A stretch of 64,000 bases of DNA from Methanoculleus sp. 7T (lineage in GTDB: Archaea > Halobacteriota > Methanomicrobia > Methanomicrobiales > Methanoculleaceae), in the NCBI RefSeq assembly GCF_023195915.1, contig NZ_JALPRP010000002.1, forward strand, positions 62,001 to 126,000, read 5' to 3'. The stretch's first letter is position 1; each line of letters starts with the position of its first letter. The notes beneath the pieces are model-generated. The model was not told where the DNA came from. It saw only the letters and a list, made by a program, of their open reading frames with translations, and did no database searches. Position numbers and translations under genes: made by a program. This document shows, one piece after another, positions 25,381 through 33,971 of the stretch.

Positions 25381-27279
25381 ATGGCTGAAAACTTTAGCGT
25401 CAAACTTGAGGAGGCGAAGTATTATACCCCCGAGGTCAGCTGCAAGGAGCACTCCTGGATAGGCGACTACTGTCGGACCTATCAGGCGTTCCTAGCCGAT
25501 CCCGACAAGTTTTGGGACGGCATAGCGAGGGAACTCGAGTGGTTCCAGCCCTGGGACCGGGTGAAGGAGTGGGACTACCCGTATGCAAAGTGGTTCCTGA
25601 ACGGGAAACTCAACATCACCCACAACTGCCTGGACCGCCACGCCCACAGCCAGCGACGGAACAAGGTCGCGATCATGTGGCGGGGGGAGACCGAGGACGA
25701 GGAGCGGATCTACACCTACCGCCAACTCTACCAGGCGGTCTGCCGGTTTGCAAACGGTCTTTCGCGTCTCGGCGTCGGAAAGGGCGACCGAGTCTGCATC
25801 TACATGCCGGTAGTGCCCGAACAGATCATCGCGATGCTCGCTTGCGCCCGTATCGGGGCCGTCCACTCGGTGGTCTTCGGCGGATTCGGCGTCAATGCGC
25901 TCAACCAACGGATCAAGGGCATCGATGCAAAGGTGGTCGTCACCGCCGACGTCACCTACCGGCGCGGCAGGGCAATCCCGCTCAAGAACATCGTGGAGGA
26001 GGCGGTCGTCAACGCCCCGAGCGTCGAGCGGATCGTCGTGTTGCGGCGGGATGCCGACAAGCCCGTGGAACTCCACCCCGAGATGGAGGTCGACTACTAC
26101 GACCTGATGGAGGGCGTGAGCCGCGAATGCCCGGCCGAACCGATGGACGCCGAGGACCCGCTCTTCGTCCTCTACACGAGCGGCACAACCGGAACCCCGA
26201 AGGGCATCGTGCACGCCTGCGGCGGCTACACGGTCGGGACCTACTACACGACGAAGTACGTCTTCGACGTCAAGGAGACCGACATCTACTGGTGCACCGC
26301 CGATCCAGGCTGGATCACCGGCCACAGTTACGGCGTCTACGGCCCGCTCCTGAACGGGGCCACCTGTCTCATCGCGGAGGCAACCCCCGATTACCCGACC
26401 CCGGGCACTTGGTGGAACCTCATCGAGGAGTACGGCGTCACCATCTTCTACACCGCCCCGACCGCCATCCGGATGTTCATGCGGGTGGGGGCGGAGTGGC
26501 CGAACCGCTACAACCTCTCGTCGCTCCGCATCCTCGGATCGGTCGGCGAGCCGCTCAACCCGGAGGCGTTCGAATGGTTCTACCACACCATCGGAAAGGA
26601 TAGGTGCCCGATCGTGGACACCTGGTGGCAGACCGAGACCGGGATGCACATGCTGACCACGATGCTCGGGGAGCCTATGCGCCCCGGATTCGTGGGAAAG
26701 CCGATCCCGGGCGTGGTTGCGGACGTCGTCGATATGGCGGGCAACCCGGTTCCGCCCCGGACAGGCGGCCTCCTGGTCATCAAGGAGCCCTGGCCCTCGA
26801 TGATGAGGACGGTCTGGGGGGACGACGAGCGCTACCGCAAGTACTGGCACACGATCCCCGGATGCTACACCGCGGCCGATCTCGCGGTGAAGGACGAGGA
26901 CGGCTACATCATGGTCATCGGGCGGTCTGACGACCTGATCGTCGTCGCCGGACACAACATCGGGACAGCGGAGGTCGAGAGCGCGCTGGTCTCCCACGAT
27001 GCCGTGGCCGAAGCGGCCGTCATCGGAAAACCCGACGCCCTGAAGGGCAACACCATCAAGGCCTTCGTCATCCTCAGGGACGGCTGTCAGCCAGGTGAAA
27101 AACTGAAGAACGACCTCATCTACCATGTCCGGATGACGCTTGGACCCATCGCCATACCGTCCGAGATCGATTTCGTCCGCTCGCTCCCCAAAACCCGGAG
27201 CGGCAAGATCATGAGGCGGGTCTTAAAAGCGCAGGAACTGGGTATGGACCCCGGGGACGTCTCGACCCTGGAGGAATAA
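25381..27279 (+). CDS. acsA: Acetyl-CoA synthetase, AMP-forming
   Basis: This 632-aa enzyme activates acetate to acetyl-CoA for anabolism. Motifs in order are YTSGTTGTPKG (phosphate loop), WWQTETG, the hinge region YIMVIGRSDDL, and the C-terminal TRSGKIMRR with the catalytic lysine. I chose ATG 25381 (MAENFSV), preceded by GGAG, over an upstream in-frame ATG at 25306. Hydrogenotrophic Methanomicrobiales commonly need acetate as carbon source, which fits. Confidence 0.95.
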   Translation: MAENFSVKLEEAKYYTPEVSCKEHSWIGDYCRTYQAFLADPDKFWDGIARELEWFQPWDRVKEWDYPYAKWFLNGKLNITHNCLDRHAHSQRRNKVAIMWRGETEDEERIYTYRQLYQAVCRFANGLSRLGVGKGDRVCIYMPVVPEQIIAMLACARIGAVHSVVFGGFGVNALNQRIKGIDAKVVVTADVTYRRGRAIPLKNIVEEAVVNAPSVERIVVLRRDADKPVELHPEMEVDYYDLMEGVSRECPAEPMDAEDPLFVLYTSGTTGTPKGIVHACGGYTVGTYYTTKYVFDVKETDIYWCTADPGWITGHSYGVYGPLLNGATCLIAEATPDYPTPGTWWNLIEEYGVTIFYTAPTAIRMFMRVGAEWPNRYNLSSLRILGSVGEPLNPEAFEWFYHTIGKDRCPIVDTWWQTETGMHMLTTMLGEPMRPGFVGKPIPGVVADVVDMAGNPVPPRTGGLLVIKEPWPSMMRTVWGDDERYRKYWHTIPGCYTAADLAVKDEDGYIMVIGRSDDLIVVAGHNIGTAEVESALVSHDAVAEAAVIGKPDALKGNTIKAFVILRDGCQPGEKLKNDLIYHVRMTLGPIAIPSEIDFVRSLPKTRSGKIMRRVLKAQELGMDPGDVSTLEE

Positions 27280-27289
27280 TCACCCAACT

Positions 27290-27299
27290 CTTTATATAC
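27290..27299 (+). promoter_or_regulatory. TATA box of tbp
   Basis: CTTTATATAC lies 22-31 bases before the tbp ATG, so the message is almost leaderless. A second AT-rich stretch TTTATAAATA sits directly before the ATG. Confidence 0.6.
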
Positions 27300-27320
27300 T
27301 GTTTTAAGCATTTTATAAAT

Positions 27321-27884
27321 ATGAATGAGCACAAACCAGAGGAGTCCCTCAAGATAGAAAATATCGTTGCTTCCGCGAAAGTGACTGATTCTCTTGATCT
27401 CCCCTCTCTTGCCTCCCAGTTGAAGGACGCGGAATACAATAAAAAGCGGTTTCCCGGCGTCGTTCTCCGGATGCAGGATCCGAAGATCGCGGCGCTTGTC
27501 TTCGGTTCCGGTAAGGTCGTTCTGACCGGTGCGAAGAGCGTCGACAGCCTCTCCCGAGGCCTACAGATCCTCGGGGACCAACTGCGGGCGCTCAATATCG
27601 ACATTCCCGAGAATTTGACTTATAAAATCCAGAATATCGTCACATCAGCAGACCTCGGGACGCCGATCAACCTGAACAAAATCGCCGTGGGTTTCAACCT
27701 AGACAAGATCGAGTACGAGCCCGAGCAGTTCCCGGGACTGGTCTACCGGCTCGACGATCCGAAGGTGGTCGTCCTTCTCTTCGGGTCCGGCAAATTGATC
27801 ATCACCGGCGGCAAGCAACCCGAGGATGCCAAGCGGGCAGTACAGCGGATACTCTCCGAACTCTCCAGTCTCGGGCTCATCTAA
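27321..27884 (+). CDS. tbp: TATA-box binding protein
   Basis: This general transcription factor of 187 aa has the two imperfect TBP repeats. Each repeat has an IENIVAS / IQNIVTS opening, an FPGVVLR / FPGLVYR stirrup strand and an LVFGSGKVVLTG / LLFGSGKLIITG strand. It recruits TFB and RNA polymerase at TATA promoters. It stands alone after acsA with its own promoter. Confidence 0.97.
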   Translation: MNEHKPEESLKIENIVASAKVTDSLDLPSLASQLKDAEYNKKRFPGVVLRMQDPKIAALVFGSGKVVLTGAKSVDSLSRGLQILGDQLRALNIDIPENLTYKIQNIVTSADLGTPINLNKIAVGFNLDKIEYEPEQFPGLVYRLDDPKVVVLLFGSGKLIITGGKQPEDAKRAVQRILSELSSLGLI

Positions 27885-27910
27885 ACCTCATTGAATACTC
27901 CTCTCCTCTG

Positions 27911-27916
27911 TTTTTT
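27911..27916 (+). terminator. T-tract after tbp
   Basis: Six T follow a pyrimidine-rich stretch 27 bases after the tbp stop. Confidence 0.4.
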
Positions 27917-28033
27917 CGGACCTGTTAGGGCCTTTTGGGCTGTCGGAGTCGTCTGATCGTGTCGCACTGTGCCCTCAAGCGAAGGGAATCAGATGGGATC
28001 TGACAAAGAAGAGTGATTAGGGTGTGATTGGGG

Positions 28034-28348
28034 TTAATCGTACTCGCGCCATGTCTTGCCGCAGGCAGTGCAGCGGAAGAACCTGACTTCGCTCTCATCT
28101 GCCGCCCGCAGTTGCCGCAGCCACCAGAACGCAGTTGTGCACTCGCATTCCGGACATTTGACGGTCGTGGTCGGGAGCGTCGCCATCTTCTCCTCTTCGT
28201 CGACGATGGTGATCTCCTTCTCCAAGCGTTTGTCTGTCTTCTTCAACCGGTCGGTTTCGTCGATATCTCTGATATAGCCACACTTTTTGCATTTCAACTG
28301 GCCGCCGGACGATATCATCAGGCCTTTGCACTGTGGACAGAACATCAT
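28034..28348 (-). CDS. tfs: Transcription factor S (TFIIS-like)
   Basis: TFS stimulates RNA cleavage by backtracked RNA polymerase. The 104-aa protein has an N-terminal zinc ribbon CPQCKG / CKKCGY and a C-terminal TFIIS ribbon CPEC / CTACGKTWREYD with the acidic tip DESEVRFF. I chose the ATG pair at 28348/28345 since the family opens with MMFCPxC; the open frame extends upstream without support. Confidence 0.93.
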   Translation of the reverse strand: MMFCPQCKGLMISSGGQLKCKKCGYIRDIDETDRLKKTDKRLEKEITIVDEEEKMATLPTTTVKCPECECTTAFWWLRQLRAADESEVRFFRCTACGKTWREYD

Positions 28349-28476
28349 TGTTATCAATAGGACGCGGATCAAAATTAACTCTTGGTCGGGCCGGTCGACC
28401 GAGACCGCGCAACCGGGGACTCTGCCGGATCGGGCGCACAAATGCTTTAATGTCAGATACGCCGAAAGGTAAGAGG

Positions 28477-29301
28477 ATGAAGGATTCCCTAGTGCTGATC
28501 TCCTGCATCTGTTTTCTTGCCTACCTCATCCCAAGCCGGTTCCGAAAGTATTTCGCCATCGGCGGGTGGGCAAGCATCGTCGGATACCTCTTCCTCGAGC
28601 TCCCCTACTACTTCTCCATCAATAACTTCATGTATCCGACGATAGCCCTCCTCTCCGTCCCGTTCCTCTATATCACCGTAAAATACCTGCTCAAAAGCGA
28701 TCCCAGAGTGATGCAGCTCTCGACGATAGCGGCCGTGGCGTTCCTGATCTACGCTCCCTTCGGCTACATACCGGCACTGGGGGATTGGTTGATTGCAGCG
28801 GTCGCGGATCAGACGGCCGCGGCACTGGCGGCGGTCGGGTATCCGGTGAACCTCAACGCCGGAAACCTGATGGAGCGCAACGGGTTCCTGACCGAGATCA
28901 TCCTCGGCTGCACCGGGATTCAGAGCATCGCCATCATGCTCGGGGTTGCCTGGGGCGTGCGGTCGACCCTTAAGCAGAAGGTTGCCGGGTTCCTCTTGGT
29001 CTTCCCGACGATCTACATCCTGAATATCGCTCGAAACGTCTTCGTGATCACGGCTTACACCGAGCAGTGGTTCCCTTACCTCCCTGCGATCGCCGGCAAC
29101 GGCGAGTTTGGTTACGAGAGTTTCTTCTGGGCGCACAACGTCATGGCCGAACTGGGGGCGCTGGTGTTCCTCGTGATCCTCGCCTATGCCCTCTTCATAA
29201 TACTTCCGGAACTCGGCGCCCTTGCCGACGGCCTCTACCGGCTCTACCGCGGCGAGGTGGAGCAGGTAGTCCGGCCGAGAGCCGGGGAATCCGAACTCTA
29301 A
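28477..29301 (+). CDS. artA: Archaeosortase A
   Basis: This multi-pass membrane transpeptidase-like enzyme (274 aa) cuts PGF-CTERM tails of surface proteins and links them to lipid. The exosortase-family triad is visible: C145 in LGCTGIQS, R186 in NIARNVF and H220 in FWAHNVMAE. I chose ATG 28477, preceded by AGGT, over ATG 28450. It is divergent from tfs. The nearby CDP-alcohol phosphotransferase may feed the lipid side of the same process. Confidence 0.9.
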   Translation: MKDSLVLISCICFLAYLIPSRFRKYFAIGGWASIVGYLFLELPYYFSINNFMYPTIALLSVPFLYITVKYLLKSDPRVMQLSTIAAVAFLIYAPFGYIPALGDWLIAAVADQTAAALAAVGYPVNLNAGNLMERNGFLTEIILGCTGIQSIAIMLGVAWGVRSTLKQKVAGFLLVFPTIYILNIARNVFVITAYTEQWFPYLPAIAGNGEFGYESFFWAHNVMAELGALVFLVILAYALFIILPELGALADGLYRLYRGEVEQVVRPRAGESEL

Positions 29302-29649
29302 CCCTGGGGAGGGCCGAGAGACCCTATGCCGGCCGGGCCCGGATTATTCTCTCGGAGCCGCCCCGCCCTGTCCCAAAACGGGGTCTCCAAACGTCTCTCC
29401 CGGGCGGGGCGCCGTCCCGCATGATGATATCCCCCACGGGTCACTGCACCGGGTGAACCGAGGGCAACTAAGTCCGATCTATCCGCGCCTCATTTTTGTC
29501 CTGGTTTACCGTTCCCCATTGGTTCGGGATAAGGCATCGTCTGAGTGGGTTTTTCATTCGCCCCGTCGGGCCGCCGCATGGATGAGGAGTTCCGCGGCGA
29601 CGATTCCTTAATTCTCTTGCTTGAAAAAAGAGGCGGGAGGGGGAGACCC
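29302..29649. other. Spacer between convergent artA and the CDP-alcohol phosphotransferase
   Basis: There is no gene. A long-range stem CCGAGAGA (29314-29321) with TCTCTCGG (29348-29355), enclosing further GC palindromes, probably marks the end of the artA message. The rest shows nothing I recognise. Confidence 0.5.
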
Positions 29650-30282
29650 TTAGGAGTACCGCCGGTAGAGGTAGAGCATCCGTTGAACCGCAGAGAGGTT
29701 CGTGCAGACCGCGATGAGGAGCACCGCAACCCAGATGTACCCGGTCACGCCGCCGAGCACCAATACGAGGATCGTCTCGGGCCTCCCGAAGAAGCCGACC
29801 CCTTCGAGGGGGTCTTCGATCTTCCCGGCGATCCTCTCGGTGTAGCCGATCTCCGCGTAGGTGACCGGTTTGATGAAGGTGTTGATCAGGGATCCGACGA
29901 GCGCCAGCCCCACGACACCGAAATCGGCGATGGGCGGGACGTTTATCAACTGACTGACAATTGGGATGCCGGAGAACCCCACGGCGAGGATGACCGCCGC
30001 ATCGACATACTTATCGGCGACCCAGTCGAAGACCGCCCCGAACTTGCTCTCTGTATGGTTCTTTCTGGCGACGTTGCCGTCCACCAAGTCAAGGATCGCG
30101 GAGACGACCAGCAGCAGGCCGCCCGCGAGAAAGCACCGCTGGGTGAAGGCGAGTGCGCACGAGAAGCCGAAGAGCACGGAGAGCACCGACACCTGATTCG
30201 GCGTAATGCCCAAGCGTATGAAAAACGACGCGATTGGTTCCGTATATTTGATGAATTTCGGCCGTAGGGAGGTTATATTCAT
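29650..30282 (-). CDS. CDP-alcohol phosphotransferase family membrane protein
   Basis: This 210-aa protein with several membrane helices carries the complete catalytic signature D-x2-DG-x2-AR-x8-G-x3-D-x3-D (DLVDGNVARK to FDWVADKYVD). It joins a CDP-archaeol-type donor to an alcohol head group. The head group (inositol phosphate, serine or glycerol phosphate) cannot be read from the sequence. It converges on artA; haloarchaeal work ties archaetidylserine synthesis to archaeosortase substrates, so a shared pathway is plausible. Confidence 0.85.
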   Translation of the reverse strand: MNITSLRPKFIKYTEPIASFFIRLGITPNQVSVLSVLFGFSCALAFTQRCFLAGGLLLVVSAILDLVDGNVARKNHTESKFGAVFDWVADKYVDAAVILAVGFSGIPIVSQLINVPPIADFGVVGLALVGSLINTFIKPVTYAEIGYTERIAGKIEDPLEGVGFFGRPETILVLVLGGVTGYIWVAVLLIAVCTNLSAVQRMLYLYRRYS

Positions 30283-30507
30283 CGCATAATTTATCAGCCC
30301 GTAAGGGGTTTAACCTTTGCTCCTGCAGGGTAGGGCCGGCACTCAGTCGGTCCTGGATCCCTTGCAGGTTAGAGCCGTATATCGGCCCATATCGGTGTAT
30401 CTCTCCAGCCGGTTCGGCGGCGCTCTATTCGGGATGCCGCACTCGTGTTCCAAAATCACCAGATTCATAAGCGCTCCCGCCAGATAGATGAGTAAGAAGG
30501 AAATCCA

Positions 30508-31203
30508 ATGGCAGATCACGACAGGCCGCATGTACTCATGATGTCAGAGATCACCGTCGACGGGAAGCTCACCCTGAAACGCGGGGCCTCAAGCAAGATC
30601 CTCATGAAGCACATGGCTCCCGAGACCGAGATTCTCCTCCACCAGACCCGGGCGGAATGCGATGCCATCATGGTCGGAGCAAACACGATCAGGATCGACA
30701 ACTCCTTCCTGACGGTCCGGCTGGTCGAGGGCAAAAGCCCGCTCCGTGTCATTCCGAACAGCCGGGCGGATATTCCGCCGGATGCAAACGTGCTCGGGTC
30801 CGATGCCCGGACGGTCGTCGCCGTCAGCGAGGCGGCACCGGCGGAGAGGGTGGCCCGACTCCGGGAGCGCGGCGTCGATGTCGTTGTGGCGGGAGCAAGC
30901 CAGGTCGACCTGCCTGAATTGATGCGGATCTTAAAGAGGGACTACGGTGTCTCGCGGATGATGATCGAAGGCGGACCGACGCTGAACTGGTCCATGCTGA
31001 ACCACCGTCTCGTGGACGAGGTACGCCTGATCCACCTGCCGTTCATTGTCGGCGGTGCCGATACCCCGTCGCTGGTCGGCGGCATGCATATCGAGACCGA
31101 GAAGGAGATGATCCGGCTCTCCCTGAAACGCTACTTCATGTGCGGGAGCAACCTCGTCACCGAGTGGAACGTGCTCTACGGGGACGCATGCGGTGGGGCC
31201 TGA
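30508..31203 (+). CDS. arfC: 2,5-diamino-6-(ribosylamino)-pyrimidinone 5'-phosphate reductase (RibD C-terminal-like)
   Basis: This NADPH reductase of riboflavin and F420-precursor synthesis reduces the ribosyl group to ribityl. The 231-aa protein has MSEITVDGKL at the start, DAIMVGANTIRIDN, a nucleotide-binding middle and MMIEGGPTLNWSML. Length and motif order are normal for the archaeal stand-alone enzyme. AAGGAA lies just before the ATG. Confidence 0.92.
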   Translation: MADHDRPHVLMMSEITVDGKLTLKRGASSKILMKHMAPETEILLHQTRAECDAIMVGANTIRIDNSFLTVRLVEGKSPLRVIPNSRADIPPDANVLGSDARTVVAVSEAAPAERVARLRERGVDVVVAGASQVDLPELMRILKRDYGVSRMMIEGGPTLNWSMLNHRLVDEVRLIHLPFIVGGADTPSLVGGMHIETEKEMIRLSLKRYFMCGSNLVTEWNVLYGDACGGA

Positions 31204-31221
31204 AGAGACCTCGCACCGCTG

Positions 31222-31227
31222 TTTTTT
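31222..31227 (+). terminator. T-tract between convergent arfC and truD
   Basis: Six T after a GC-rich segment, 18 bases beyond the arfC stop. Confidence 0.45.
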
Positions 31228-31239
31228 CATAACCGACGC

Positions 31240-32511
31240 CTATATCATGACGTAGGGGTCCGCCTTCATGTACTCCCTGCAGACCGTCGTCGCGTAGTGG
31301 CCGGGGGGGAGCGTAAACCGGAGTCGGGCGCTCTCATCGGATACCTCAGCCTGCACATCGGCGGAGAGCGTGATCGGGCGGAGGACTCCGGCAAATGCCG
31401 TCTCCACGAACCGGGAGGTGCGGTCAAAGTCTCCGGCGCCGATCTCCCACTTCTCCATCAGTTCCTGCATGATCTCGTCCATCCGGCCGTACGGCGCCAT
31501 CGGCTCGGATCCCGGGATGAATATGGCGATCCGGCACCGGCCCCGGCGGATCTGCATCAGGGCCGCCTGTCGGTTCCGTGCCGAGACGATATCCTCGCGG
31601 CCGTTCTGGAAGAGCAGCCTGTCCCCGACCTCCGGTTCGGAGAGCGACATACCTGCGTCGATACGGCCGGAGAGTGCGCAGTTGAAGAGGTACGACTGGA
31701 ACGCGCTCACCAGAAGCGAGAGGAGTTTCGGCGGGAGCGCCCGGAGCGCACCGGCGTAGTCGCCGGGGTTTGCGACGAGGTGGTTTGCCATCGCTCGCTC
31801 ATAGGTCATCTGGACGGGGAGTTCGGCGAGCGCCGCTCTTGCATCTCCGGTCTCCGTAAAGTTTCTCCGGGCTCGCTGAGCCTCTTCTGATTCCTGCGGA
31901 TACGGCCGACCTATATAGGCGACTGCGGCGCCTTCGTAATCCCCTTTTAGGATTCTCTCGCCGACAATGTGAGTGACCGGCCGGACGACGCCGAACCGCT
32001 GCAGTCCGTAGTAGTTCGGTATTCCGGCGGACGTCGCTTCCGTGGCCTCCCGAACCCGCTCCGAGAGACCCTCCGGTATGCAGTCTCGGATGACGATATC
32101 GAACCGGTTGCCTGCGAGGCCCCCGAGGGTGAGCGAGTGCTGCGACCGCCCCACGACCTCGAGGGATATATCCTTGAGATGCACCTGCGCAACCGCTTCG
32201 GGCGAGACGTCGTAGATCGAGATGAACTGGGTGGTCACCGCGTTCTTATCTTTGGTCCCCGACCAGGCGATCCGCCGGTGGCTGATGCCGAGCCGTTTTG
32301 CAATCTCCTTGACCGCCCGCTGGAGTTCCCAGTTTGTCTTGGTGAGCCGGCAGATCAGGTACGGCCCGTCGGGGTCGCTGATCGGGAGCGGTATCTCCTC
32401 GACGAGGAAGTCTTCGGGCTTTGAGCGGAGCCGTCCGCCGATGCCGGGGGTATCGGATGCGTAGTAGCGCATCCCCAGTTCCTCTTCAAGGGGATAGGGT
32501 GTGGGCATCAT
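31240..32511 (-). CDS. truD: tRNA pseudouridine(13) synthase TruD
   Basis: This 423-aa enzyme has the opening GGRLRSKPEDFLVEE, the catalytic aspartate in SGTKDKNA, the NYYGLQRFG motif and the inserted TRUD domain. It isomerises U13 in tRNA. The first ATG overlaps the stop of pth2, so the two are coupled. Confidence 0.95.
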   Translation of the reverse strand: MMPTPYPLEEELGMRYYASDTPGIGGRLRSKPEDFLVEEIPLPISDPDGPYLICRLTKTNWELQRAVKEIAKRLGISHRRIAWSGTKDKNAVTTQFISIYDVSPEAVAQVHLKDISLEVVGRSQHSLTLGGLAGNRFDIVIRDCIPEGLSERVREATEATSAGIPNYYGLQRFGVVRPVTHIVGERILKGDYEGAAVAYIGRPYPQESEEAQRARRNFTETGDARAALAELPVQMTYERAMANHLVANPGDYAGALRALPPKLLSLLVSAFQSYLFNCALSGRIDAGMSLSEPEVGDRLLFQNGREDIVSARNRQAALMQIRRGRCRIAIFIPGSEPMAPYGRMDEIMQELMEKWEIGAGDFDRTSRFVETAFAGVLRPITLSADVQAEVSDESARLRFTLPPGHYATTVCREYMKADPYVMI

Positions 32512-32870
32512 AGCAGTGAGAGGTCCCCGGTGATCCGGTCGAGGTCTTCGGCGCGGGCGGGCCCGAGACCGAGCGCCGTCACGGTTCCGGGCGGTATCTC
32601 GGTCATCCCGGCGTCTTGGATGATCGATGCCGGGATGCCTGCCCGCTCGGCGATCGTCTTGAGTTCAAAGAGTTGGCGCTCGGTCTGCACCTTCAGCACC
32701 ACCTTCTTCTGGCCCTCGTCAAGCCAAGCCTTTTTGGCGACTTTATCGGCCTTCTCGTAGGCTCCTATGGCAGCGTGGGCGATCTGTGCACACTTCTTGC
32801 CGCAGCTCATCTTGATGTCGGCGCGCACGACCAAGCACTGCTTCCACCGAAACTCCCGTATATCTGGCAT
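32508..32870 (-). CDS. pth2: Peptidyl-tRNA hydrolase, Pth2 type
   Basis: This 120-aa protein frees tRNA from peptidyl-tRNA. The family motifs WKQCLVVRADIKMSCGKKCAQ and ASIIQDAGMTEIPPGTVTALGLGP are both complete. It is the first gene of the pth2-truD pair and divergent from a membrane protein gene. Confidence 0.95.
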   Translation of the reverse strand: MPDIREFRWKQCLVVRADIKMSCGKKCAQIAHAAIGAYEKADKVAKKAWLDEGQKKVVLKVQTERQLFELKTIAERAGIPASIIQDAGMTEIPPGTVTALGLGPARAEDLDRITGDLSLL

Positions 32871-33031
32871 TTCGTATTATCTGGGGCATGATCCGTCAAA
32901 TACGCATCTATGGGGAGGTGGGCCCCGGGAGTGCGAGGCCACTTGTGTAATAGTTCTTACCCCACCCCCGGATTCCAAGCAACGTATTTATAGACAGAAT
33001 CCCTAACAGGGCCGGTACAGGGGGGAATTCT

Positions 33032-33625
33032 ATGGTAAACCGTGAACAGTTGCTTGCAGAATCGCGGCAGGAGATCTACGACAGCCTTCCGAAGATCGCC
33101 GTCGGCGTCGCCATTGCATTTCTCATATGGCTCTTCGGCGTGCTCATCTTCGTACCGCTCGCAAAGGCGCTCGGGAATCCGTTTGTCTTCGGACTGATAT
33201 TTCTCGACAGCCTCATCTCGGCGATCATCCTTGTCGCACTCGCGCTCATCATCTTCGGCATCTTCAGGGAAGTTCTCGATGTCACCGATGCGCTTGCAGG
33301 GTATGCTGCCGGAGCGTATGCCCGGACGGAGGCGCCCGACGAGAAGGTTGAGCGGTATCGGCTGGCGTTCAGGGGTATCGCTTACGTACTCCTTGCCGTC
33401 GTTGCGTTCCTGTTCTTCCTGCCGTTCATCGCAGGGATCTTCCCGGCTCTCGCAGGCGTCGTGTTGGTCGTACTGATCATCTGGGCGATCCTCGTCCTCT
33501 TCAGAACCGGTCGGCTCTTCTCCGATGAGATCGAACGGCGGACTGCGGAATTTGCCCGGCGGGTCGAGTCGCAGCGGCAGGAGATGGCGCAGGAAGAGCA
33601 GCAGGAGAAGCGCCGCAGTGAGTAG
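33032..33625 (+). CDS. Four-helix membrane protein of unknown function
   Basis: This 197-aa protein has four hydrophobic segments (about 22-45, 58-78, 112-130, 136-156), a soluble loop between helices 2 and 3, and a charged C-terminal tail rich in E, Q and R. A TATA-like GTATTTATAG near 32983 and a GGGGG ribosome site precede it. It is followed after 6 bases by another small membrane protein. I do not recognise the family. Confidence 0.75.
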   Translation: MVNREQLLAESRQEIYDSLPKIAVGVAIAFLIWLFGVLIFVPLAKALGNPFVFGLIFLDSLISAIILVALALIIFGIFREVLDVTDALAGYAAGAYARTEAPDEKVERYRLAFRGIAYVLLAVVAFLFFLPFIAGIFPALAGVVLVVLIIWAILVLFRTGRLFSDEIERRTAEFARRVESQRQEMAQEEQQEKRRSE

Positions 33626-33631
33626 ACCCTT

Positions 33632-33859
33632 ATGAGGAAGATATCGATCTACCTCATTTTTGTGGCGCTGTGGATACTTGCTTCCGTTGCCGTCGTGACT
33701 TTTCCCGGCCTTATGGTCCCGGTCTCCGGGGCGCTTGGTTTCAGCCTCGATGAGACGATTGCGCTCTTCCTGATCGTGATGGTCATACTGACCATGATCG
33801 CCCTTGCGCTCATCGGCCGGGAAGCAGGCCGATCCGTGGCTGAGTTCCTTGGGGAATAG
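33632..33859 (+). CDS. Small two-helix membrane protein
   Basis: This 75-aa protein consists of two hydrophobic helices (about 7-30 and 42-62) and a short tail. It sits six bases after the four-helix protein, so the two probably act together. Function unknown. Confidence 0.65.
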   Translation: MRKISIYLIFVALWILASVAVVTFPGLMVPVSGALGFSLDETIALFLIVMVILTMIALALIGREAGRSVAEFLGE

Positions 33860-33971
33860 GCGGCAACCGCCCGGCCGGCCGGTAACGCAGCGTGTCCATT
33901 TATGCTACACAAGCCCTCTACTATAGTCAGTAAACGGGTCGCCGGCTGCCGGCGCCAATCAATCGTACGAG

